Assembly: GCA_030681515.1 (NCBI GenBank)
Contig: JAUXSE010000047.1
Coordinates: 1 to 64,000 of the forward strand
Origin: Geothrix sp.
GTDB taxonomy: Bacteria; Acidobacteriota; Holophagae; Holophagales; Holophagaceae
Reading direction: 5' to 3'
Length of the DNA stretch: 64,000 nucleotides
The notes below the pieces were generated by a model. That model searched no databases, was not told the DNA's origin, and saw nothing but the letters and a program-made list of their open reading frames with translations. Shown here one piece after another: positions 16,908 through 24,034 of this stretch (position 1 is its first letter; each line of letters opens with the position of its first letter). A program made the translations under genes and the position numbers.

Positions 16908-17884
16908 TCCAGCTCATCGCCGAAGCCGGCGCCCCCCGTCTGGACCGCTTCCTGGCGGACCGCTTCCCCGAGATCCCCCGGGCCAAGTGGGACATCCATG
17001 TCCGCACGGGCGAGATCCAGGTGAACGGCGTGGCGGTGACCAAGGGCGGCGTGAAGCTGCGCCCGGGCGACCTGGTTGAAACGGAGCTGCCGGTGATCGC
17101 CATTCCGGCCGCACACCTGGATGCCGAAGACATCGCCCTGTCCACCCTGTTCGAGGACGCCCATCTGTGGATCGTGGACAAGCCCACCGGCATGGTGGTG
17201 CATCCGGGCCCGGGCCACGCCGGGGGCACCATCGTCAACGCGCTGCTGCACCGCCTCAAGGCGCCGGTGGTCCTCGAAGCCGACGAGGAGGCCTCGGAGG
17301 ACGCCGAGGAACTCGCCTCGGGCTGGCCGGGGCTCGTGCACCGTCTCGACCGCTACACCACGGGCTGCCTCTGCCTCGCCAAGACCGCCGAGGCCCAGCG
17401 CGCCATCCAGGACCAGTTCAAGGCCCGCACCGTGGAGAAGCGCTACCTGGCCCTGGTGCGCCATTCCCCCAAGCTGCCCCAGCTGGGCAGCCTGCTGGTG
17501 GACGAGCCCATCGCCCGCCACAAGCGGGACCGCCTGCGCATGGTGGTGGCGATGGGGGGGCGCTCCGCCCAGACCCGCGTTCGCGTACTGGCCCGTACCA
17601 CCAGCGCCGCCCTGGTGGAATGCGAACTCCTCACGGGCCGTACGCACCAGATCCGCGTGCATCTGGCCCACCTCCGGGCCCCGATCATGGGCGATCCCCT
17701 CTACGGCGGTCCCGGCCGCTGGAAGGATGTGGATGGCCTGGCCCTGCTGCTGCCCCATCCGGCCCTCCATGCCTGGAAGCTCTCCGTGGATCATCCGGTC
17801 ACCGGGGTACGCATCCACGCCGAGGCCCCCATCCCCGAGGCCTTCCGGGCCCTGGCCGCATCCCTGGGCTTGCCTGGGTTCTGA
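16904..17884 (+). CDS. RluD/RluC-type RNA pseudouridine synthase
   Basis: 326 residues. An N-terminal S4 RNA-binding domain (residues about 5-70, RLDRFLADRFPEIPRAKWD and VNGVAVTKGGVKLRPGD) is followed by the catalytic domain. The active-site Asp is in LVHRLDRYTTGCLCLAKT (about 148), the usual HRLDxxTSG motif with TTG. C-terminal LLTGRTHQIRVHLAHL is diagnostic. The target is a uridine in large-subunit rRNA by family precedent; the exact site cannot be told. GTG start, coupled to lgt by overlap. Confidence 0.93.
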   Translation: MIQLIAEAGAPRLDRFLADRFPEIPRAKWDIHVRTGEIQVNGVAVTKGGVKLRPGDLVETELPVIAIPAAHLDAEDIALSTLFEDAHLWIVDKPTGMVVHPGPGHAGGTIVNALLHRLKAPVVLEADEEASEDAEELASGWPGLVHRLDRYTTGCLCLAKTAEAQRAIQDQFKARTVEKRYLALVRHSPKLPQLGSLLVDEPIARHKRDRLRMVVAMGGRSAQTRVRVLARTTSAALVECELLTGRTHQIRVHLAHLRAPIMGDPLYGGPGRWKDVDGLALLLPHPALHAWKLSVDHPVTGVRIHAEAPIPEAFRALAASLGLPGF

Positions 17885-17927
17885 TGGGGGCGCATCATCC
17901 CGGCAGCACCCCCCTGCCGAGGAACCC

Positions 17928-18392
17928 ATGGCCTCCCCGCCCCCCGCCCCGACCACCCTCGTAGGCTGGATGCAGGCCTACCCTTTTCTGCCGGGCGCCC
18001 TGTTCGCCGCGATCTGCCTGCTGATCCTGTTGCTGGTGGCCCTGCCCCGCCTCGGCTCCTGGCGCCGGGGCCGGGGGCGTCCGGTGCTGGCTCCGGTGCA
18101 GGTGGAGGAGCTGCTGCTGGGATCCGGCGCCCTGGTGGTGGATCTGCGCGGCACCGAGGCCTTCCGTGCCGGTCACATCCGCGGCAGCCTTCATGTGCCC
18201 TTCGAGGAGCTGTCCTCCCGCTTCGCGGCCCCCGATCCCAACGCCCGCCGGGCCCTGATCCTGGTGGACGATACGGACGAGCTGTCCCACCGGGCCTACG
18301 ATCTGCTGATCCAGCGGGGCTTCAGCTGGCTGTACGTGATGAAGGGCGGCATGAAGGCCTGGCGCAGCGCCAGCCGGCCCCTGGCGAAGTAG
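17928..18392 (+). CDS. Membrane-anchored rhodanese-like protein
   Basis: 154 residues. One N-terminal membrane segment (PFLPGALFAAICLLILLLVA, about residues 18-40) is followed by a basic stretch RRGRGRP, so the rhodanese domain is predicted on the cytoplasmic side. The rhodanese core is recognisable (VVDLRGTEAFRAGHIRGSLH, MKGGMKAWRSA). The active-site loop Cys expected after a strand such as 'ivxyC' is replaced: the text reads ALILVDDTDELSHRAYD, with no Cys. It is therefore probably a non-catalytic sulfur-transferase relative. Confidence 0.85.
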   Translation: MASPPPAPTTLVGWMQAYPFLPGALFAAICLLILLLVALPRLGSWRRGRGRPVLAPVQVEELLLGSGALVVDLRGTEAFRAGHIRGSLHVPFEELSSRFAAPDPNARRALILVDDTDELSHRAYDLLIQRGFSWLYVMKGGMKAWRSASRPLAK

Positions 18393-18404
18393 GAGGGAAG
18401 CGGC

Positions 18405-19088
18405 TCACCGGGGCGCATTGGCTTCAAACGGCTGGCCGATGACCGGTTTCCATTCATTCCATTCAGCCACTTCCGGCGTGGGAAACAGCTGGTTCATGTC
18501 GAGCAGGATGCCAACTCCGTGGAAGGAGATGAAGACGCCCCGCCCGAGGTAGGGGATCTGGTCGAGGGCCACGCCCGAGAACGAACGGCTGCCCAGGTAG
18601 TTGGTAACGGTGGCGCTGCCCGCCGAGCTCTTGATGGACAGGACGCCGGGGTTGGTGTTCACGGTCACGAATCCCTTGGCGCCCTTGATGGTGAAGGTAT
18701 TGGCATTTCGCTCGAACACGACCGTGTCCTGGGGAGCATTCGATATCAAGGTGTGCCGGGCGTTCTGCGAACGCAAAGTCCAGGACTTCTCCTGCCACCG
18801 GATTTCGAGATCCGAGAAGTTGGTCTTGATCGTCAGAAGATCATTCCCGAAGCTCAGGCGATAGCCATTGACATCTGACCCAAGCACCTTCACCTCTCCG
18901 GCGCTGGACTTGATCCGGACTTCATCAACCTTGGATTCATACTGGTGGGATCCCATGGCCACGGGATCGTAGAAAAGGGTTCCCCAGGCGGTCCGCCTGA
19001 TCGTCGAGTGATTGGGGCCGGAAAGGTCATCCGCCGGGCACCACGGACTCCCGAACGCCAGCAGGGCCAGTATCAGAATGGGTTTCAT
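18405..19088 (-). CDS. Secreted protein of unknown function
   Basis: 227 residues with a signal peptide (MKPILILALLAFGSPWCPA). The mature part is rich in short beta strands with repeated KSSAG motifs (VRIKSSAGEVKV, LSIKSSAGSATV), suggesting a beta-structured periplasmic protein. I recognise no family. Its start overlaps the stop of the small membrane protein gene by ATGA, so the pair is coupled. Codon use is less GC-biased than the neighbours, which may indicate recent gain. Confidence 0.7.
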   Translation of the reverse strand: MKPILILALLAFGSPWCPADDLSGPNHSTIRRTAWGTLFYDPVAMGSHQYESKVDEVRIKSSAGEVKVLGSDVNGYRLSFGNDLLTIKTNFSDLEIRWQEKSWTLRSQNARHTLISNAPQDTVVFERNANTFTIKGAKGFVTVNTNPGVLSIKSSAGSATVTNYLGSRSFSGVALDQIPYLGRGVFISFHGVGILLDMNQLFPTPEVAEWNEWKPVIGQPFEANAPR

Positions 19089-19375
19089 GGGGATTGCCTC
19101 CTTTGAAACAGGCGCCCGAGTGGGATTGCGATCGCCCAGTAGGTGAGCGCCCAGAAGACGATGACGCATAGCCAACCAAGCGCATTGGGTGGAGGAATCA
19201 TCCATTGATCGCGCTGAAAAACAGGAAGGCCCAGTTTGCTCACCGGCCAGAGGGGGAGGTAGATGGTGCCTGCAACGATGGCTGACAACCTGTCGCTGCC
19301 CAGGACGGTGGAAACCATGGCCAGGCCAAGGTGAGTGGCGGAGAGGAGGGACCAGATCTGAAGGGTTTTCGGCAT
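19085..19375 (-). CDS. Small membrane protein of unknown function
   Basis: 96 residues with two or three hydrophobic segments: residues about 5-25 (IWSLLSATHLGLAMVSTVLG), about 30-50, and 67-88 (ALGWLCVIVFWALTYWAIAI). Ends in a basic tail FQRRQSP. No family recognised. Start ATG at 19375; the longer open frame upstream is unsupported. Coupled by a four-base overlap to the secreted protein that follows. Confidence 0.65.
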   Translation of the reverse strand: MPKTLQIWSLLSATHLGLAMVSTVLGSDRLSAIVAGTIYLPLWPVSKLGLPVFQRDQWMIPPPNALGWLCVIVFWALTYWAIAIPLGRLFQRRQSP

Positions 19376-19395
19376 GGGGATGGGGCGCTGCCCAA

Positions 19396-19971
19396 CTACT
19401 TCTTCGGCCCATCCAGCGTCGCCGCGAGCGCCGCGGTGGGCGCGCTCTGGAACTGGAGGTGGGTGATCCACCAGCGCTTGCCATCCCAGGCGCACTGCAG
19501 GGCGTTGACCCCCGTGTACAGCGCCGGCCCATCTGCGGCGAGGCGGATCTCGTAGGGCGACCAGACCTGGGCCACGCCGTCCTGCTTCTGGACGGTCAGG
19601 GCCGTGCCCCGCTCGAAGAAACCCCTCTCCCACTGCGGAATCGCGAAGGCGAGGAAGGCTTCCAGCTCCATGGGACGGATGAAGGCGCCCTTCTCGGGAT
19701 GCCTGGCCGCCACCATGATCCGGGCCTGCAGGTGGAACAGCGCGCGGATCTTCTCGCTGTCCCGCTTCTGATCCTTGGGGCCGGAAATGAAGGCATAGAG
19801 CGCGGCCGTGAGCGCCTCGGGGGTGCCAGTCTCGGCCGGACTCAGGTCCGCCCGGACCAGCTCCTTGATGGGACTCGAACTGGCCTTGGGGGCCTGGGGG
19901 GCCGCCCTGGGAGGCGGCGGCCCCTGGGCGACCAGGGACAGAGCGGTGAGGCAGAACAACGAACGGATCAC
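19396..19971 (-). CDS. Secreted protein, possible NTF2/SnoaL-like fold
   Basis: 191 residues. Signal peptide MIRSLFCLTALSLVAQG, then a proline/alanine linker and a domain from about residue 50. Its pattern, a helix with LTAALYAFISGPKDQKRDSE followed by strands with CAWDGKRWWITHLQFQSAP, resembles NTF2-like proteins, but I see no catalytic residues. It is 20 bp upstream of the small membrane protein gene and probably in the same transcript as the two genes after it. Confidence 0.7.
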   Translation of the reverse strand: MIRSLFCLTALSLVAQGPPPPRAAPQAPKASSSPIKELVRADLSPAETGTPEALTAALYAFISGPKDQKRDSEKIRALFHLQARIMVAARHPEKGAFIRPMELEAFLAFAIPQWERGFFERGTALTVQKQDGVAQVWSPYEIRLAADGPALYTGVNALQCAWDGKRWWITHLQFQSAPTAALAATLDGPKK

Positions 19972-19996
19972 GGGGCCTCCGGTGGGAATGATGGTG

Positions 19997-21238
19997 TCAT
20001 GCCTCCCCGCCTTCGGGCAGCCCCCAGCGGTCCCAGAGCAGCAGCAGCAGCAGGCCCGGGATGGCCGCCGCGGCGCAGACGAGGAAGTAGAGCTTCCAGC
20101 CGTACCAGTCGGCCATGAAGCCCGTCATCCCGGCGAAGAGGGTGCGCGGCAGCGCCATGAGGGCGCTGAAGAGGGCGTACTGGGTGCCGGTGTAGGCCCG
20201 GTTGCAACTGCCCATGAGCAGGGCGGCGAAGGCGCTGCCCCCCATGCCGTAGGCCAGGTTCTCCAGGGTGTTCGCGGCCACCAGCAGGGGCAGGTGGGCC
20301 CCCAGCAGGGAGATGGCCCAGAAGCCCAGGATGCTGCCCGCCTGAAGGAAGCCGCAGATCCAGAGGGCCTTCCGGAGACTCATGCGGGTCAGCATCCATC
20401 CGCCGATGAGCCCGCCCAGGATGATGGCCACCATGGCCGTGGTCTTCTGCACCGTGCCGATCTGCATCTTGGTGAAACCCATGCCCCGCAGCAGGAAGGG
20501 GATGGTCATGGATTCCGCCAGCCAGTCGCCCAGCTTGTAGAACACGGCGAAGGCCAGGAGGTAGCCGATGCCCTTGCGCTGGAGCAGATCCTTTAGGGGC
20601 CCGGCGATGGCCTCCTGGAGGGTGCGTGGCGCCTTCGCCACCGCGTCCGTGTTGGTGGCCAGCCAGGTGCCGGCCATGCCCAGCAGGGTAAGCACCGCCA
20701 TGCCCAGGTAGGTGGTCCGCCATCCGAAGACCTGGGCCAGGATCAGGGCCAGCCCGCCGCTCACCAGCATGGCCACGCGGTAGGTCGCGATGTGGATGCT
20801 GTTGCCCAGCCCCAGCTGCTTCTGCTCCAGGGCTTCGGCCCGCCAGGCATCCACGGCGATGTCGAAGGTGGCGCTGGTGACGGCCACGGCCAGGGCCAGG
20901 ATCACCACCCTCATGAGATCCAGGTGCGGCTGCGTGAAGGCCAGCATGGCGAGCGCCAGGGCCATCCCGCCCTGCATGGCCAGCATCCAGCCCCGCCGGC
21001 GGCCCAGCCCCGGCAATGCATAGCGGTCCAGGAAGGGCGCCCAGAAGACCTTCAGACTGTAGGGCAGCGTCACGAAGCTGAAGAGGCCGATGGTGGCCAG
21101 GCTCAGCCCCTCGTCCGTCATCCAGGCCTTCAGCGTGGATCCCGTCAGATAGAGCGGCAGCCCCGAGGCGAAGCCGAGGAGCAGCAGCGAGGCAAGCAGG
21201 CGCGGAGGCATGGGAGATGGTAGCGGGAATGGGCACAT
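19997..21238 (-). CDS. MFS permease, AmpG-like (muropeptide uptake)
   Basis: 413 residues with about 12 membrane segments. AmpG-type features include the N-terminal LLLGFASGLPLYLTGSTLKAWM, LKVFWAPFLDRYALPGLGRR, and SATFDIAVDAWRAE (AmpG family: ATQDIAxDAWR). Known AmpG proteins import anhydromuropeptides from the periplasm for cell-wall recycling. A second Met nine codons in (21211, MPPRLLAS) is an equally good start. No ampD or ampC is nearby. Confidence 0.82.
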   Translation of the reverse strand: MCPFPLPSPMPPRLLASLLLLGFASGLPLYLTGSTLKAWMTDEGLSLATIGLFSFVTLPYSLKVFWAPFLDRYALPGLGRRRGWMLAMQGGMALALAMLAFTQPHLDLMRVVILALAVAVTSATFDIAVDAWRAEALEQKQLGLGNSIHIATYRVAMLVSGGLALILAQVFGWRTTYLGMAVLTLLGMAGTWLATNTDAVAKAPRTLQEAIAGPLKDLLQRKGIGYLLAFAVFYKLGDWLAESMTIPFLLRGMGFTKMQIGTVQKTTAMVAIILGGLIGGWMLTRMSLRKALWICGFLQAGSILGFWAISLLGAHLPLLVAANTLENLAYGMGGSAFAALLMGSCNRAYTGTQYALFSALMALPRTLFAGMTGFMADWYGWKLYFLVCAAAAIPGLLLLLLWDRWGLPEGGEA

Positions 21239-21249
21239 GAACGCGTTCC

Positions 21250-21474
21250 GGCGCCGGTCCTATCGCGGCCACCCGACAGCAAGCTCGGATCCGGGGGGAG
21301 GCTCTGCCTCCGCGAGCCACAGGCGAGTGGGAGCTACGCAACGCGTAGCGTCAGGCGGAGGCGCGCAGCGCGGAACCCCCGGAAGACAAGGGAAGGTTCA
21401 AGCGAGGCACGGCTTTGCCGGGCCGAGCGCGGGGGTCCGGGGGTGTGCGCGCAGCGCGGAACCCCCGGAGAGCA
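21250..21474. repeat. Hairpin-rich spacer between acsA and the AmpG-like gene
   Basis: Several short stems follow each other: GGAGGCTCTGCCTCC, CTACGCAACGCGTAG and CGGCTTTGCCG. A block GCGCGCAGCGCGGAACCCCC occurs twice (about 21363 and 21449). No convincing gene is present. The two flanking genes are both on the minus strand, so this is the acsA 3' region plus the leader of the AmpG-like gene. Confidence 0.6.
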
Positions 21475-23406
21475 TTAATCCGCCAATGTACTGAGATCCC
21501 CCGGATCCTGCCCCAGGGCCTCGGCCTTGAGGGCGCGGCGGACGATCTTGCCGGAGCGGGTCTTGGGGAGGCTGGCGCGGATCTCGATGTCGCTGGGCAT
21601 GGCGATGCCGCCGAGATCCTCGCGGACGTGGTCCTTGAGGCTGGCGATGAGGCCAGGGCCCGTGGAGACGCCGGCCTTGACGACCACGAAGGCCATGATG
21701 CGCTCGCCCTTGATGGGATCGGGCAGGCCGATCACGGCGCTTTCGGCCACGGCCGGGTGGCGGATGAGCGAGCCTTCCACATCGGAGGTGCCGATGCGGT
21801 GGCCCGCCACATTCAGCACGTCGTCCGAGCGGCCCAGCACGGCGAAGTAGCCGTCGGCATCCTTCACGGCCACGTCGCCCACCGTGTAGTAGCCCGGGAT
21901 CTCGTTCCAGTAGTCCTCATAGCGTTTGTGGTCGTTCCAGACGGTGCGCAGCATGTAGGGCAGCGGGAACTTGATGACCAGCAGGCCGCCCTGGCCATCG
22001 GGCACCGGGGAACCGTCCTTGTTCACCACCGCCAGCTGGGCCCCGGGCAGGGCCTTGCCGGCCTTGCCGGGCCGGGCCTCGAAGGTGGGCAGCGTGCCGA
22101 TCACCGGGCCCGCGATCTCCGTCTGCCACCAGTTGTCCACCACCTGGCCGTTGCCCTGGCCGACGAGATGCTTCTGGGCCCAACGATGGGCTTCGGGATT
22201 CAACGGTTCGCCGGCGCAGGCCATGAGGCGCAGCTTGCTGAGGTCGAACTTCCCGGGGGCCTCGGCCCCGTGGCTCATCCACATGCGTACCGCGGTGGGC
22301 GCCGTGAACATCACGTTCACGCCGAAGCGCTCGCAAATCTCCCAGGTGACTTCCGGGCTCGGGTAGTCCGGCGCGCCTTCGCGACAGAGCACCGTGGCGC
22401 CGATGCTGAGCGGGCCATAGACGATGAAGCTGTGGCCCACCACCCACCCGATGTCCGAAGTGCTCCAGTAGATGTCCCGTTCCTGGATCTGGTAGAAGGC
22501 CTTGCTCAGGTAGTTCACGCCCACCAGGTAGCCGCCGGTGGTATGAACGACACCCTTCGGTTTCCCTGTCGTTCCGCTGGTGTAGAGGATGAACAGCGGG
22601 TGTTCGGCATCCACCATCTCGGGATCGCAGTGGATCTCCCGGCCCTGCTGGATGTCGTAGAAGTCCTTTTCGCGCTCGCTGGCGAAGGTCACGGGCGCAT
22701 CGCCGGGGCGGGAACCCCGCCGGTGGACGATGACGTGATCCACGGAGGCCAGGTCGCGCACGGCCTCGTCCACGATGGGCTTCAGGGCGATGGCCTTCCC
22801 CCGGCGGTAGGTGAAATCGGAACAGACCACCACCTTGGCGCCGGCATCCTCGATGCGGGTGCGCAGAGCCGCCTGGCCCATGCCCGCGTAGACCACGCTG
22901 TGGATGGCGCCGATGCGGGCGCAGGCCAGCATGGAGATGATGCCTTCCGGCGTGAGCGGCATGTAGAGGATGACCCGGTCGCCCTTCTTCACCCCCAGGC
23001 GCTTGAGCGTATTGGCGAAGCGGTTCATCTCGCGGTAGAGGCGGTTGTAGGTGTAGGCGCGCTCGTCGCCGTCCTCGCCCACCCACAACAGGGCCGCCTT
23101 GTTGCGCCGGTCGCTGTGCACATGGCGGTCAATGCAGTTCACGGTGGCGTTGAGCTTGCCGCCGATGAACCAGGCATGGTTGGGCGCCTTGAATTCGAAG
23201 ACCTTGGTCCAGGGTTCGGCCCAGTCCAGGGCCTTGGCCTTGTCGCCCCAGAAGGCCGCCGGGTCCTCCTCGGCCAGAGCCCGCTCCACCTCGTAGTTGA
23301 TGGCCGCCTGCTTGGCCAGCCACCCGCGCATGGGAATCGGGGCCTCTCCTTTCTGGAGGGCCTGGATGGTGGCCTGCTGGGTGATGCTGATGTCCACATC
23401 GCTCAT
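21475..23406 (-). CDS. acsA: Acetyl-coenzyme A synthetase
   Basis: 643 residues, full length. ANL-family motifs: LYTSGTTGKPKGVVHTTGGY (A3), TWWQTE-equivalent DNWWQTEIAG (A5), YTVGDVAVKDADGYF and GRSDDVLNVAGHRIGTSDVE (A7-A8), and the C-terminal LPKTRSGKIVRRALK, whose Lys is the residue acetylated in the regulated enzyme. It converts acetate, ATP and CoA to acetyl-CoA, feeding the TCA cycle that includes AcnB at 31647. No GNAT-type Pat or deacetylase is adjacent. Confidence 0.97.
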   Translation of the reverse strand: MSDVDISITQQATIQALQKGEAPIPMRGWLAKQAAINYEVERALAEEDPAAFWGDKAKALDWAEPWTKVFEFKAPNHAWFIGGKLNATVNCIDRHVHSDRRNKAALLWVGEDGDERAYTYNRLYREMNRFANTLKRLGVKKGDRVILYMPLTPEGIISMLACARIGAIHSVVYAGMGQAALRTRIEDAGAKVVVCSDFTYRRGKAIALKPIVDEAVRDLASVDHVIVHRRGSRPGDAPVTFASEREKDFYDIQQGREIHCDPEMVDAEHPLFILYTSGTTGKPKGVVHTTGGYLVGVNYLSKAFYQIQERDIYWSTSDIGWVVGHSFIVYGPLSIGATVLCREGAPDYPSPEVTWEICERFGVNVMFTAPTAVRMWMSHGAEAPGKFDLSKLRLMACAGEPLNPEAHRWAQKHLVGQGNGQVVDNWWQTEIAGPVIGTLPTFEARPGKAGKALPGAQLAVVNKDGSPVPDGQGGLLVIKFPLPYMLRTVWNDHKRYEDYWNEIPGYYTVGDVAVKDADGYFAVLGRSDDVLNVAGHRIGTSDVEGSLIRHPAVAESAVIGLPDPIKGERIMAFVVVKAGVSTGPGLIASLKDHVREDLGGIAMPSDIEIRASLPKTRSGKIVRRALKAEALGQDPGDLSTLAD

Positions 23407-23505
23407 GGAAGACTCCGAGAACGGGATGAGGTGGATGGAATGGGGTAGGTTGGGAGGGAAGGTAGCACGGCGCCCGGCTCACCTGCGGGGAAACGATGAC
23501 GGGGA

Positions 23506-23997
23506 TCACACCCGATGCGAGGAAATCGCCACGCTCACCCGGTTGATCTTCAGCACCCGCTCCAGATCCTTCGGATCCAGCCCCACGAGGAAGCCCCGGC
23601 TGCCGCCATTGAGGTAGATGCGCGGCAGGTCGAAGATCGTAGCCTCGGCGTGAATGGGCAGGGGCTTCTTCGTGCCCAGGGGACTGGTACCGCCCACGAG
23701 GTAGCCGCTGTGCCGGTTCGCCACCTCGGGCTTGCAGGGCTGGATGGACTTGGCGCCGAGCTGGCGGGCCAGTTCCTTGGTGCTCACCTCGCGGTCGCCA
23801 TGCATGAGGATGATGAGTGGCGCGGCCCGCTCGTCCTCCATCACCAGGGTCTTGATGACGGCGTGCTCGTCCACGCCCAGTTCCCGGGCACTCAGGGCCG
23901 TGCCGCCGCGTTCCTCGTACCTGTAGATGTGTTCGCTGAAGGCGATGCCGGCCTGTTTCAGGGCCCGCGTCGCGTTGGTGCCTGGAATCCCGCCCAT
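23506..23997 (-). CDS. ybaK: Cys-tRNA(Pro)/aminoacyl-tRNA deacylase, YbaK family
   Basis: 163 residues, one YbaK/ProX editing domain. Conserved parts: TNATRALKQAGIAFSEHIYR near the start, VIKTLVMEDE with the active-site Lys, and YLVGGTSPLGTKKPLPIHAE with the GxxPxG-type loop. It hydrolyses mischarged Cys-tRNA(Pro). It lies 99 bp upstream of acsA on the same strand. Confidence 0.92.
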   Translation of the reverse strand: MGGIPGTNATRALKQAGIAFSEHIYRYEERGGTALSARELGVDEHAVIKTLVMEDERAAPLIILMHGDREVSTKELARQLGAKSIQPCKPEVANRHSGYLVGGTSPLGTKKPLPIHAEATIFDLPRIYLNGGSRGFLVGLDPKDLERVLKINRVSVAISSHRV

Positions 23998-24034
23998 GTC
24001 CGGCCACCCCTTTCAGCCTGCCGCCACCGGGCGA

